A model generated the notes under the pieces. That model had not been told where the DNA came from. It saw only the letters and a list, made by a program, of their open reading frames with translations, and did no database searches. Of a stretch of DNA of 64,000 nucleotides, positions 25,822 through 34,499 are shown piece after piece; positions within the stretch are counted from its first letter, which is position 1; each line of letters starts with the position of its first letter. A program made the translations under genes and the position numbers. The stretch is taken from contig NC_020504.1 in assembly GCF_000349325.1 (NCBI RefSeq), forward strand, positions 5,924,053-5,988,052. Direction: 5' to 3'. The DNA is from Streptomyces davaonensis JCM 4913 (GTDB lineage Bacteria > Actinomycetota > Actinomycetes > Streptomycetales > Streptomycetaceae).

Positions 25822-26424
25822 ATGGCACTGGGTACGGCCACGGTCTCGTACGAGCTGCGCTTCGGCGCCGGACGGATCTGTCTCGATCTGCCGGCGACGT
25901 CCCACCCCGTGGAACGGCTCGACTCCGTAGAGGTGTTGTGCGCGTGGATCACGGGCTCGGGGCTCGTCCCACCGGGGACCCCGCTCACCCACGCCGACGC
26001 CTCCTGGCTGGTCGACTTCCGCGAACTGCGCGGCCGTATCGACCTGTTGGTGCGCGGCGCGCTCTCCGCCGAGGTCAGGACCTGGTCGTCGTACGGCCCC
26101 GCGCTCGCCCGGGTGAACGACGTCGCCCGAACCGCGCCGCCCGCCCCGCGCGCGGTCCGCGCCCAGGACGGCAGCCTCGTACGGGAGTTGGAGGGGCCGC
26201 CGGAGCGGGCCGCGCTGCTGGCCGCCGTGGCCCGGGACGCCGTGGAGCTGTTGACCGATCCGCTCGCCCGGGCCGGACTGCGCCAGTGCGAGGGCGACAA
26301 CTGCCCGATCGTCTACCTCGACACGAGCCGTGGGCGACGGCGCCGCTGGTGCAGCAGTGAGGTGTGCGGAAACCGGGAGCGGGTCGCCCGCCATCGCCGC
26401 AGGGCCGCGCTCGCCCAGGCCTGA
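25822..26424 (+). CDS. CGNR zinc-finger / ABATE-domain protein
   Basis: A 200-residue protein. The N-terminal ~130 residues match the ABATE (putative stress-induced regulator) domain: RICLDLPATSH, LVDFRELRGRID. The C-terminal zinc finger has LRQCEGDNCPIVYLDTSRG and RRWCSSEVCGNRERVARHR, giving the four cysteines and the CGNR motif that names the family. It is presumed to bind nucleic acid, possibly as a transcription factor. It is a single gene; the start ATG has only a weak upstream GGCGG. Confidence 0.88.
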   Translation: MALGTATVSYELRFGAGRICLDLPATSHPVERLDSVEVLCAWITGSGLVPPGTPLTHADASWLVDFRELRGRIDLLVRGALSAEVRTWSSYGPALARVNDVARTAPPAPRAVRAQDGSLVRELEGPPERAALLAAVARDAVELLTDPLARAGLRQCEGDNCPIVYLDTSRGRRRRWCSSEVCGNRERVARHRRRAALAQA

Positions 26425-26465
26425 CGATCCCTTATGTCCCTTCCGTGACGGGGCAGTCGAAGAGA

Positions 26466-26484
26466 AATCGAAGTGATTTCGATT
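26466..26484. promoter_or_regulatory. AT-rich dyad upstream of sigU
   Basis: AATCGAA and TTCGATT form perfect 7-base arms around GTGAT. The dyad lies in a ~100-base AT-rich island (about 26455-26560) that contrasts sharply with the surrounding DNA, ~215 bases before the sigU start. It is a candidate operator or sigma-factor-dependent promoter region. Confidence 0.5.
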
Positions 26485-26699
26485 ACATACCGTTTACCTT
26501 CGCCTGGTCCGGACCAACGAACTCAGCACTTTGTTCATGGCGAAAATGTAAAGACATTGAGGGGGGAATGTGCCTCCGTGTCCCGTCCGTCATGTCACCA
26601 CCGAGAAAACTGTCAGCCAGGTTTGAACACACAACGGCCCCGGTCCGTACGGGTGGTGGAGCGACCGACTGGGGGAACCCCCGGACACCGGAGGTGGGC

Positions 26700-27278
26700 G
26701 TGCGCAAGGATGCGGCCGTGGCCAATGAACGTGGATCGAGGGCCCGACATCGCATGTCCCAGCCCTCGGTGGAACCTGACGAGGAGCTGATGCGTGCTCT
26801 GTACAGGGAGCACGCCGGACCCCTGCTCGCGTATGTCCTGCGGCTGGTCGCCGGTGACCGGCAGCGCGCCGAGGACGTCGTGCAGGAGACGCTCATCCGT
26901 GCCTGGAAGAACGCCGGTCAGCTCAATCGAGCGACCGGATCGGTACGCCCCTGGCTGGTGACGGTCGCGCGCCGCATCGTCATCGACGGCCACCGCAGCC
27001 GGCAGGCCCGGCCGCAGGAGGTCGATCCGTCGCCGCTGGAGGTCATCCCCGCGGAGGACGAGATCGACAAGGCGCTGTGGTTGATGACGCTGTCGGACGC
27101 GCTCGACGACCTGACCCCCGCCCACCGGGAGGTGCTCGTCGAGACGTACTTCAAGGGGCGTACGGTCAATGAGGCGGCGGAGACCCTGGGGATACCCAGC
27201 GGCACCGTCCGTTCCCGGGTGTTCTACGCCCTGCGGTCGATGAAGCTGGCTCTGGAGGAGCGGGGGGTGACGGCGTGA
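26700..27278 (+). CDS. sigU: ECF RNA polymerase sigma factor SigU
   Basis: A 192-residue group IV sigma factor. Region 2 spans ~28-95 (LMRALYREHAGPLLAYVLRL, DVVQETLIRAWKN, TVARRIVIDGHRS) and region 4 spans ~130-185 (LTPAHREVLVETYFKGRTVN, TLGIPSGTVRSRVFYALRSM). The GTG at 26700 is chosen because GGAGG lies five bases upstream; the upstream open frame lacks similar support. The stop overlaps the start of the anti-sigma gene. In S. coelicolor SigU influences secretion and morphological development and is held by RsuA; the symbol follows from that pair and position. Confidence 0.9.
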   Translation: MRKDAAVANERGSRARHRMSQPSVEPDEELMRALYREHAGPLLAYVLRLVAGDRQRAEDVVQETLIRAWKNAGQLNRATGSVRPWLVTVARRIVIDGHRSRQARPQEVDPSPLEVIPAEDEIDKALWLMTLSDALDDLTPAHREVLVETYFKGRTVNEAAETLGIPSGTVRSRVFYALRSMKLALEERGVTA

Positions 27279-28096
27279 TGAACACATACGGGGGATACGG
27301 AGCAGGGGGTCCGGGTATGTCTGGCCCCATGGGAACGCAGGGCTCTTCGGGCACGAACGAGCACGAGACCGTAGGCGCCTACGCCCTCGGGATTCTCGAC
27401 GACGCCGAAGCAACCGCTTTCGAAATGCATCTGGCGACCTGCGAATGGTGCGCCCAGCAGCTCGACGAGCTGGCCGGGATGGAGCCGATGCTGGCCGCGC
27501 TGGCGGACCTGCCGGGCTCGGGCACACCCGCCATCGGGGAGTCGCTCTCGGCGAAGCCGAGCCCGAGGCTGGTGAACAACCTCGTCGACGAGGTCGCCGA
27601 GCGCCGCGCGATGACCCGTCGCCGCAGCTTCTACATGGTCGCCGCCGCTGCCGCGCTGATCATCGGTGGCCCGGTCGTGGCCATCGCCACCACCGGCGAC
27701 GACGGCGGCACCTCGACCGAGGCGCACGGCACCAGCCCCGCCAAGGAAGCCTTCGACGTCATGTCCGACCGGGTCTCCGGCCGGGACGCCTCCACCAAGG
27801 TCACCGCGACGGTCGCCATGGAGCCCAAGGCCTGGGGCACGCACGCCGTGCTGGAGCTCAAGAACGTCACCGGCCCGGAGAAGTGCTCCCTGATCGCCGT
27901 GGGCAAGAACGGCGAGCGCGAGACGATCACCTCGTGGTCCGTCCCGAAGTGGGGCTACGGCATCCCGAACGCCAAGACCGAACAGGCCAAGCAGCCGCTG
28001 TACGTACACGGCGGAGCGGCCTTCACGCCCGAGGAGATCGAGCGCTTCGAGGTCATGACCTTCGAGGGCAAGCGTCTGGTCGAGGTGGCCGTGTGA
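27278..28096 (+). CDS. rsuA: Zinc-containing anti-sigma factor RsuA
   Basis: A 272-residue membrane protein. The cytoplasmic N-terminus contains a ZAS anti-sigma motif, His51-x3-Cys55-x2-Cys58 in EMHLATCEWCAQQ, preceded by VGAYALGILDDAEA. One membrane helix (FYMVAAAAALIIGGPVVAIA) follows at ~120-140, and the external ~130 residues hold a sensor region typical of this group (MEPKAWGTHAVLELKNVTGP). The ATG at 27278 overlaps the sigU stop by one base; a GTG at 27275 is an alternative. It should sequester SigU at the membrane until a signal releases it. Confidence 0.9.
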   Translation: MNTYGGYGAGGPGMSGPMGTQGSSGTNEHETVGAYALGILDDAEATAFEMHLATCEWCAQQLDELAGMEPMLAALADLPGSGTPAIGESLSAKPSPRLVNNLVDEVAERRAMTRRRSFYMVAAAAALIIGGPVVAIATTGDDGGTSTEAHGTSPAKEAFDVMSDRVSGRDASTKVTATVAMEPKAWGTHAVLELKNVTGPEKCSLIAVGKNGERETITSWSVPKWGYGIPNAKTEQAKQPLYVHGGAAFTPEEIERFEVMTFEGKRLVEVAV

Positions 28097-28179
28097 AGCC
28101 ACGCACTGCGGACGCATAGCTTCCAGGGCCCCCTTTCGCGTACGGTTGACGGCTGCCCAGCACGTCAGAAGGGGGCCCG

Positions 28180-30477
28180 GTGGCCGCACAGGCTCAACAG
28201 GAAACCGCGGTCGGCTCGGTCCCGGACTCGGTCCGGGACCGTGAGATCAGCGTCGAACAGGAACACCTGGACCGGGTGTACCGGCGCCTCGAGGAGAAGA
28301 TCCACGAGGCGGAGTTCCTCATGCACGACGCGGCCAAGCGCGGCCAGGTCGGCACGCCCGGCGCGCTCGCCGAACGGGACGCACAGGTCTTCCGGGCGGG
28401 TGTCCACCTCAACCGGCTGAACAACGAGTACGAGGACTTCCTCTTCGGCCGGATCGACCTGCTGCTCGGCAAGGACGGCAAGAAGGGCCCGGACGGCGCC
28501 TACACCGCCGTCGAGCCCGCCGAGGGCGCGGTGCGCCCCGACCGGACCGCCGATATCGCCGAGACCCTGCACATCGGGCGGATCGGCGTCCTCGATCACG
28601 ACTACGCCCCGCTGGTCATCGACTGGCGGGCGCCTGCGGCGGCCCCCTTCTACCGCTCCACCCCGGTCGACCCCGGCCGGGTCGTCCGGCGCCGCGTCAT
28701 CCGCTCCAAGGGCCGCCGGGTGCTCGGGGTCGAGGACGACCTGATGCGCCCCGAGCTGAAGGCGTTCCTGGGCGGCGAGGAACTGCCCGTGATCGGCGAC
28801 GGCGCCCTGATGGCGGCCCTCGGACAGGCCCGCACCCACACCATGCGGGACATCGTCGCCTCCATCCAGGCCGAACAGGACCTGGTCATCCGCGCCCCCG
28901 CCGCCTCCGTGACCTACGTCGAGGGCGGCCCCGGCACCGGCAAGACGGCCGTCGCCCTGCACCGCGCCGCCTACCTGCTCTACCAGGACCGGCGCCGGTA
29001 CTCGGGCGGCATCCTGATCGTCTCCCCGACCCCGCTGCTGGTGGCGTACACCGAGGGCGTCCTGCCGTCCCTGGGCGAGGAGGGCCAGGTCGCCATCCGC
29101 GCGATCGGCTCCCTGGTCGACGGCGCCGAGGCGGGCCTCTACGACTCCCCGGCCACGGCCCGCGCCAAGGGCTCGTACCGCATGCTCAAGGTGCTCAGGA
29201 AGGCCGCGCGCGGAGCCCTGGAGCTGAACGATTCTCCGACCCGGCTGAGGGTGGTCGCCTTCGGCCGCCGGCTGGAGCTGGAGGCCCAGGACCTGGAGGC
29301 GATCCGCCGCAACGCCCTCAGCGGCACCGCCCCGGTGAACCTGCTGCGCCCGCGCGCCCGCAAGCTGCTCCTGGACGCCCTGTGGTCCCGGTCGGGCGGC
29401 GCCAACCGGCACTCCGACCCCGAACTCGCCGCCGAACTGCGCTCCTCCTTCGACGAGGACGTCACGAGCGAGGACCCCTTCATCGAGTTCCTCGACGCCT
29501 GGTGGCCGGAGCTGACCCCGAAGGGCGTGCTCGCGCAGATGGCCGACGAGCGGCGCCTCGGCCGCTGGGCCCGGCGCGTCCTCAACCCGGGCGAGGTCCG
29601 CCGCGTCGCCCGCTCGCTGCACCGCGACGGGCACTCGGTGCACGACATCGCCATGCTCGACGAGCTCCAGGCGATCCTCGGCGTCCCGGCCCGCCCGCGG
29701 AAGAAGCGCGAACTGGACCCGCTGGACCAGCTCACCGGCCTGGAGGAGCTGATGCCGGTGCGCGAGGAGAGCCAGCGCGAACGCGCCGAGCGGCTCGCGC
29801 AGGAGCGCGTGGAGTACGCCCATGTCATCGTCGACGAGGCCCAGGACCTCACCCCGATGCAGTGGCGCATGGTCGGCCGCCGCGGCCGGCACGCCACCTG
29901 GACGGTCGTCGGCGACCCGGCCCAGTCCTCCTGGTCCGACCCCGACGAGGCCGCCGAGGCCCGCGACGAGGCGCTCGGCACCCGCCCGCGCCGCCGCTTC
30001 CAGCTCACCGTGAACTACCGCAACCCCGCGGAGATCGCCGAGCTGGCCGCGAAGGTGCTGGCGCTGGCCATGCCCGGCTCCGAGTCCCCGTCCGCGGTCC
30101 GCTCGACGGGCGTCCGGCCGCGGTTCGCCGTGGTCCGGGACTCCCTGGCGGAAACGGTTCGCGAGGAGGCCGCGCGGCTGCTGGAGCGGGTCGACGGCAC
30201 GGTCGGCGTGGTCGTCGCCATGCAGCGCCGCGAGGAGGCGGCCCGCTGGCTCGCCGGACTCGGTGACCGGGTGGTGGCCCTCGGCTCCCTGGAGGCCAAG
30301 GGCCTGGAGTACGACGCCACCGTCGTCGTCTCCCCGGCGGAGATCGCCGACGAGTCCCCGGCCGGCCTGCGCGTCCTCTACGTCGCCCTCACCCGCGCCA
30401 CCCAGCAGCTGACGGTGGTCTCCGGCGAACGGGACGAGCCGGACGCGACGGGGGTGCCGGACCTTCTCCGGGACTGA
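28180..30477 (+). CDS. helD: HelD-like helicase (RNA polymerase recycling factor)
   Basis: A 765-residue UvrD/Rep-like protein. The N-terminal ~60 residues form a predicted helical arm (ISVEQEHLDRVYRRLEEKIH). The next block (VIDWRAPAAAPFYRSTPVDP) is characteristic of HelD. Walker A is GGPGTGKTA at ~249-257, Walker B-like VDEAQDLTPMQWR is at ~547, and C-terminal helicase motifs are QLTVNYRNPAEIA, LGSLEAKGLEYDATVVV and RVLYVALTRATQQL. HelD proteins enter the channels of RNA polymerase and remove it from stalled nucleic acid; some actinobacterial relatives protect against rifampicin. The GTG start has GAAGGGGG upstream. A structured small RNA follows the gene. Confidence 0.87.
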   Translation: MAAQAQQETAVGSVPDSVRDREISVEQEHLDRVYRRLEEKIHEAEFLMHDAAKRGQVGTPGALAERDAQVFRAGVHLNRLNNEYEDFLFGRIDLLLGKDGKKGPDGAYTAVEPAEGAVRPDRTADIAETLHIGRIGVLDHDYAPLVIDWRAPAAAPFYRSTPVDPGRVVRRRVIRSKGRRVLGVEDDLMRPELKAFLGGEELPVIGDGALMAALGQARTHTMRDIVASIQAEQDLVIRAPAASVTYVEGGPGTGKTAVALHRAAYLLYQDRRRYSGGILIVSPTPLLVAYTEGVLPSLGEEGQVAIRAIGSLVDGAEAGLYDSPATARAKGSYRMLKVLRKAARGALELNDSPTRLRVVAFGRRLELEAQDLEAIRRNALSGTAPVNLLRPRARKLLLDALWSRSGGANRHSDPELAAELRSSFDEDVTSEDPFIEFLDAWWPELTPKGVLAQMADERRLGRWARRVLNPGEVRRVARSLHRDGHSVHDIAMLDELQAILGVPARPRKKRELDPLDQLTGLEELMPVREESQRERAERLAQERVEYAHVIVDEAQDLTPMQWRMVGRRGRHATWTVVGDPAQSSWSDPDEAAEARDEALGTRPRRRFQLTVNYRNPAEIAELAAKVLALAMPGSESPSAVRSTGVRPRFAVVRDSLAETVREEAARLLERVDGTVGVVVAMQRREEAARWLAGLGDRVVALGSLEAKGLEYDATVVVSPAEIADESPAGLRVLYVALTRATQQLTVVSGERDEPDATGVPDLLRD

Positions 30478-30524
30478 CTGCCGGGACGGGAATGGGCTTA
30501 CGGGATCGGTTTGTTAGCCTGGGT

Positions 30525-30662
30525 GTGACACCGGCCCGATCCAAGCCCCCGGGCCCAACCTTCGTCGCTACGAGCGACCACTTGCCGCGAGGCGAGCATG
30601 GCGGGTCGGTGTCACTTCAGCTTCCGAGAGGCCCACGTCGCGACTGTGACGTGGGCCTCTTT
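30525..30662 (+). ncRNA. Candidate structured small RNA with own promoter and terminator
   Basis: In the 369-base gap after helD, TAGCCT at 30515-30520 is a good -10 box. Just downstream, 30525-30538 pairs with 30602-30615 (14 bp, one G-U). Inside are a GTCGCT/AGCGAC hairpin (30564-30578) and a CTTGCC-GCGA-GGCGAG hairpin with a GNRA tetraloop (30581-30596). A 13-bp terminator (30627-30639 with 30648-30660) ends in TTT. The whole is ~140 nt with no open frame or ribosome binding site. It does not match tmRNA, SRP RNA, 6S or RNase P RNA. A small RNA in this gap may already be known in other Streptomyces; I cannot confirm. Confidence 0.7.
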
Positions 30663-30846
30663 GCTGCGCTTCCACCGACACCTCAATTCTCGTATGGTGG
30701 AAGATGTTTTCCGAAGAAGGCACCCAGGTGCCCTCGCCCGGTGAACAAAAAGTCCGCAATCCAGGGCGGCTACCGCGTACTCAGCGGTAGGTGCGACGAT
30801 CGGACGGCACAACTTCGCGACACGGTGAAAGCAGAGGAAGTCGGCC

Positions 30847-32280
30847 ATGGCAACGGCGCCCAGCGTCTCCTACTCGATGACGGTCCGGCTGGAGGTGCCC
30901 GCGAGCGGAACCGCGGTTTCCCAGCTCACCACGGCCGTCGAGTCCCACGGAGGCTCGGTCACCGGCCTCGACGTCACCGCGTCCGGGCACGAGAAGCTCC
31001 GTATCGACGTCACCATCGCGGCGACGTCCACCGCCCACGCCGACGAGATCGTGGAGCAGCTCAGGACCATCGAGGGCGTCACCCTCGGCAAGGTCTCCGA
31101 CCGTACGTTCCTGATGCACCTCGGCGGCAAGATCGAGATGGCGTCGAAGCATCCCATCCGCAACCGTGACGACCTCTCCATGATCTACACCCCGGGTGTG
31201 GCCCGGGTCTGCATGGCCATCGCCGAGAACCCCGAGGACGCCCGCCGCCTCACCATCAAGCGCAACTCCGTCGCGGTCGTCACCGACGGCTCCGCGGTCC
31301 TCGGCCTCGGCAACATCGGCCCCAAGGCAGCGCTGCCGGTCATGGAGGGCAAGGCGGCCCTGTTCAAGCGGTTCGCCGGGATCGACGCCTGGCCGATCTG
31401 CCTGGACACCCAGGACACCGACGCGATCGTCGAGATCGTGAAGGCCATCGCCCCGGGCTTCGCGGGCATCAATCTGGAGGACATCTCCGCCCCCCGCTGC
31501 TTCGAGATCGAGGCCCGGCTGCGCGAGGCCCTCGACATCCCCGTCTTCCACGACGACCAGCACGGCACGGCCATCGTCGTCCTCGCGGCCCTGACCAACG
31601 CGCTGCGTGTGGCCGGCAAGTCGATCGAGGGCATCCGGGTCGTCATGTCCGGCGCCGGCGCGGCCGGTACGGCCATCCTGAAGCTGCTGATCGCGGCGGG
31701 TGTGAAGAACGCCGTCGTCGCCGACATCCACGGCGTGGTGCACGCCGGGCGCGCGGACCTGGTGGACGCGGCGGCCGACTCGCCGCTGCGCTGGATCGCC
31801 GACAACACCAACCCCGAGGGCCTGACCGGCACCCTGAAGGAGGCCGTGCGCGGCGCGGACGTCTTCATCGGTGTCTCCGCCCCGAACGTCATCGACGGCA
31901 CCGACGTGGCCGCGATGGCGGAGGGCGCGATCGTGTTCGCGCTCGCGAACCCGGACCCCGAGGTGGACCCGGCAATCGCCCGTCAGACGGCGGCTGTTGT
32001 GGCCACCGGCCGCTCCGACTTCCCGAACCAGATCAACAACGTGCTGGTCTTCCCGGGTGTGTTCCGCGGTCTGCTGGACGCGCAGTCCCGCACGGTCAAC
32101 ACCGAGATGATGCTGGCGGCCGCGAAGGCCCTGGCGGACGTGGTGACCGAGGACGAGCTGAACCCCAACTACATCATCCCGAGCGTTTTCAACGACAAGG
32201 TCGCGGGCGCGGTGGCGGGTGCGGTGCGGGAGGCCGCGAAGGCGGCCGGGGTCGGCTCGGGCAACAACTCCGGCGTCTGA
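30847..32280 (+). CDS. NAD(P)-dependent malic enzyme with N-terminal ACT domain
   Basis: A 477-residue enzyme that oxidatively decarboxylates malate to pyruvate. Residues ~8-80 form an ACT regulatory domain (YSMTVRLEVPASGTAVSQ). The malic N-terminal domain follows with MIYTPGVARVCMAIA and the catalytic region VVTDGSAVLGLGNIGPKA; metal ligands lie in FHDDQHGTA. The NAD-binding domain has SGAGAAGTA at 268-276. The ATG follows GCAGAGGAAGTCGGCC, a usable ribosome binding site. It supplies pyruvate and reducing power; the ACT domain suggests allosteric control. Cofactor preference is not settled from sequence. Confidence 0.93.
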   Translation: MATAPSVSYSMTVRLEVPASGTAVSQLTTAVESHGGSVTGLDVTASGHEKLRIDVTIAATSTAHADEIVEQLRTIEGVTLGKVSDRTFLMHLGGKIEMASKHPIRNRDDLSMIYTPGVARVCMAIAENPEDARRLTIKRNSVAVVTDGSAVLGLGNIGPKAALPVMEGKAALFKRFAGIDAWPICLDTQDTDAIVEIVKAIAPGFAGINLEDISAPRCFEIEARLREALDIPVFHDDQHGTAIVVLAALTNALRVAGKSIEGIRVVMSGAGAAGTAILKLLIAAGVKNAVVADIHGVVHAGRADLVDAAADSPLRWIADNTNPEGLTGTLKEAVRGADVFIGVSAPNVIDGTDVAAMAEGAIVFALANPDPEVDPAIARQTAAVVATGRSDFPNQINNVLVFPGVFRGLLDAQSRTVNTEMMLAAAKALADVVTEDELNPNYIIPSVFNDKVAGAVAGAVREAAKAAGVGSGNNSGV

Positions 32281-32622
32281 ACGGCGCCGGAACGGCGTCC
32301 GGCGGACGTGACGATCGCCACGGCAAGCCCTTGTAGCGGCGCGTCGTGGAACCGAGGGCCTGTTTCGGCCGTTTAGGGTGTCGGCCAGGCTCAGCCCTCT
32401 TTTCGTGTGACTCCCAAGGGTGTTCTCACGACTCGGACGGGTGCCGGATTGGCTTTCCCGCCGCAGGTAGGGGCAGGATGCGTCTCTGGGCGCGAGGGTC
32501 TGACGACGGACCCGGGTCCGGGGACTGTCATAGGACCCTGGCAGCATCGGCTTCGCTGTGCCCACTATGCGGCTCCGCCGCGTGGCACGCCTCAACAGCA
32601 AGAAGAACACGGGAGTAACAAC
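32281..32622. promoter_or_regulatory. Intergenic region upstream of hup
   Basis: This 342-base gap between malic enzyme and HU has no credible coding sequence. TAGGGT at 32374-32379 is a possible -10 box. Overlapping it, GGAAC at 32348-32352 and GTT at 32371-32373 are spaced by 18 bases, resembling SigR-type or related ECF promoters. That would leave a ~240-base leader before HU, long for a small abundant protein. GGGAG at 32610-32614 is the HU ribosome binding site. Confidence 0.4.
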
Positions 32623-32904
32623 ATGAACCGCAGTGAGCTGGTGGCCGCCCTGGCCGACCGTGCCGAGGTGACCCGCAAGGACGCCGACGCCGTGCTGGCC
32701 GCGTTCGCCGAGACCGTCGGCGAGATCGTCGCCAAGGGCGACGAGAAGGTCACCATCCCCGGCTTCCTGACCTTCGAGCGCACCCACCGTGCCGCTCGCA
32801 CCGCGCGCAACCCGCAGACCGGCGACCCGATCCAGATCCCGGCCGGCTACAGCGTGAAGGTTTCGGCGGGCAGCAAGCTCAAGGAAGCCGCCAAGGGCAA
32901 GTAA
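32623..32904 (+). CDS. hup: DNA-binding protein HU
   Basis: A 93-residue basic nucleoid protein of the HU/IHF family: MNRSELVAALADRAEVTRKD at the N-terminus, then VTIPGFLTFERTHRAARTAR, where the beta-arm residues contact DNA, and NPQTGDPIQIPAGYSVKVSA. It lacks the long Lys/Ala-rich tail of the second Streptomyces HU (HupS), so it is the vegetative HU-1 type (HupA). The ATG has GGGAG seven bases upstream. A strong terminator follows 45 bases after the stop. Confidence 0.96.
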   Translation: MNRSELVAALADRAEVTRKDADAVLAAFAETVGEIVAKGDEKVTIPGFLTFERTHRAARTARNPQTGDPIQIPAGYSVKVSAGSKLKEAAKGK

Positions 32905-32949
32905 GCCTGACGGTACGTCCGGGACGACGTACAGGGCTCAGAAACGCCA

Positions 32950-32985
32950 ATGGGGCGGCCACCCGAGTCCGGGTGGCCGCCCCAT
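32950..32985. terminator. Strong hairpin after hup
   Basis: A perfect 16-bp stem (32950-32965 with 32970-32985) with loop AGTC. It lies between the convergent hup and murA genes. Confidence 0.85.
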
Positions 32986-33017
32986 CGCTGTCCGTACGGC
33001 GGGTAAGGCCGGGTACT

Positions 33018-33213
33018 AGCCCAGCGCCTTGCCCGGGAGTTCCACCTTCGCGCCCAGTTCCACGAGCTTCTCCATGCTGTGTTTTCCCGGGGGACAACCC
33101 CCGGACCCCCGGCCGGAGGGCGCTGCCGTCGGCGGGGGCCGAGAGCCTGGCGTCAGCCCAGCGCCTTGCCCGGGAGTTCCACCTTCGCACCCAGTTCCAC
33201 GAGCTTCTCCATG
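33018..33213. repeat. Tandem partial duplication of the murA 3' end
   Basis: Bases 33155-33213, which encode the last 19 residues of MurA (MEKLVELGAKVELPGKALG), are repeated at 33018-33076 with 58 of 59 bases identical; the single difference is synonymous. The period is 137 bases. The extra copy lies downstream of murA, keeps its own stop (TAG instead of TGA) and has no ribosome binding site. The spacer (33077-33154) contains a CCGGGGG/CCCCCGG hairpin of a kind often found after Streptomyces genes. Confidence 0.95.
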
Positions 33214-34499
33214 AAGTTCTCGTAGCCGCGGTTGATCAGGTCGATGCCGTGGACGCGGGACGTGCCCTGGGCCGCCAGGGCCGCGATGAGGTAGGAGAAG
33301 CCGCCGCGGAGGTCGGGGATGACCAGGTCGGCGCCCTGGAGTTTCGTGGGTCCTGAGACGACCGCGGAGTGCAGGAAGTTGCGCTGGCCGAAGCGGCAGT
33401 CGGAGCCGCCGAGGCACTCGCGGTAGAGCTGGATGTGCGCGCCCATCTGGTTCAGCGCGGAGGTGAAGCCGAGGCGGGACTCGTAGACCGTCTCGTGGAT
33501 GATGGACAGGCCCGTGGCCTGGGTGAGGGCCACCACCAGCGGCTGCTGCCAGTCCGTCTGGAAGCCGGGGTGCACGTCCGTCTCCAGCGCGATGGACTTC
33601 AACTGGCCGCCGGGGTGCCAGAAGCGGATGCCCTCGTCGTCGATCTCGAAGGCGCCGCCCACCTTGCGGTAGGTGTTCAGGAACGTCATCATCGAGCGCT
33701 GCTGGGCGCCGCGGACGTAGATGTTGCCCTCGGTCGCCAGTGCGGCGGACGCCCAGGAGGCGGCCTCCAGACGGTCCGGCAGGGCGCGGTGGGTGTAGCC
33801 GCCGAGCTTGTCCACACCGGTGATACGGATCGTGCGGTCGGTGTCCACGCCGATGATGGCGCCCATCTTCTGCAACACGCAGATGAGGTCCTCGATCTCC
33901 GGCTCCACGGCCGCGTTCGAGAGCTCGGTGACACCCTCCGCGAGGACCGCCGTCAGCAGCACCTGCTCGGTCGCGCCGACGGACGGGTACGGCAGCCGGA
34001 TCTTCGTGCCGCGCAGCCGCTGCGGGGCCTCCAGATACTGACCGTCGGCCCGCTTCTCGATGGTCGCGCCGAACTGCCGCAGCACCTCGAAGTGGAAGTC
34101 GATGGGCCGGCCGCCGATGTCGCAGCCGCCGAGACCCGGGATGAAGGCGTGCCCGAGGCGGTGCAGCAGCGGACCGCACAGGAGGATCGGGATACGGCTC
34201 GAACCCGCGTGGGCATCGATGTCAGCGACGTTCGCGCTCTCCACGTGCGAGGGGTCCATGACCAGTTCGCCGGGCTCGTCGCCCGGACGGACCGTCACAC
34301 CGTGCAGTTGGAGCAGTCCGCGTACGACCCGGACATCACGAATGTCCGGTACGTTGCGCAGTCGACTTGGCTCACTGCCGAGCAGGGCGGCGACCATTGC
34401 CTTCGGTACGAGGTTCTTCGCACCGCGGACACGGATCTCGCCCTCCAGCGGGGTTCCGCCGTGGACAAGCAGTACGTCATCAGCGCCGTTGACGGTCAT
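33153..34499 (-). CDS. murA: UDP-N-acetylglucosamine 1-carboxyvinyltransferase MurA
   Basis: A 448-residue enzyme that transfers enolpyruvate from PEP to UDP-GlcNAc, the first committed step of peptidoglycan synthesis in the cytoplasm. Lys28-Asn29 in RGAKNLVPKAM and the active-site Cys126 in GLGGCDIGGRP are present; Cys rather than Asp predicts fosfomycin sensitivity of the enzyme. The ATG at 34499 (MTVNGADDVLLV) is preferred to the longer open frame. Its last 59 bases are duplicated downstream. It is divergent from the YqgE gene. Confidence 0.96.
   Translation of the reverse strand: MTVNGADDVLLVHGGTPLEGEIRVRGAKNLVPKAMVAALLGSEPSRLRNVPDIRDVRVVRGLLQLHGVTVRPGDEPGELVMDPSHVESANVADIDAHAGSSRIPILLCGPLLHRLGHAFIPGLGGCDIGGRPIDFHFEVLRQFGATIEKRADGQYLEAPQRLRGTKIRLPYPSVGATEQVLLTAVLAEGVTELSNAAVEPEIEDLICVLQKMGAIIGVDTDRTIRITGVDKLGGYTHRALPDRLEAASWASAALATEGNIYVRGAQQRSMMTFLNTYRKVGGAFEIDDEGIRFWHPGGQLKSIALETDVHPGFQTDWQQPLVVALTQATGLSIIHETVYESRLGFTSALNQMGAHIQLYRECLGGSDCRFGQRNFLHSAVVSGPTKLQGADLVIPDLRGGFSYLIAALAAQGTSRVHGIDLINRGYENFMEKLVELGAKVELPGKALG

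Noticed and set aside
28097..28179. Rifamycin-associated element (RAE) upstream of helD
   Set aside because: No GGGGCTTGC-type inverted repeat in the 83-base gap, so rifampicin-inducible HelR-type control is not supported.
33016..34179. Alternative minus-strand frame over murA ending in the duplicated tail
   Set aside because: It is a shifted frame of murA that merely runs into the duplicated 3' copy; MurA motifs lie in the other frame.
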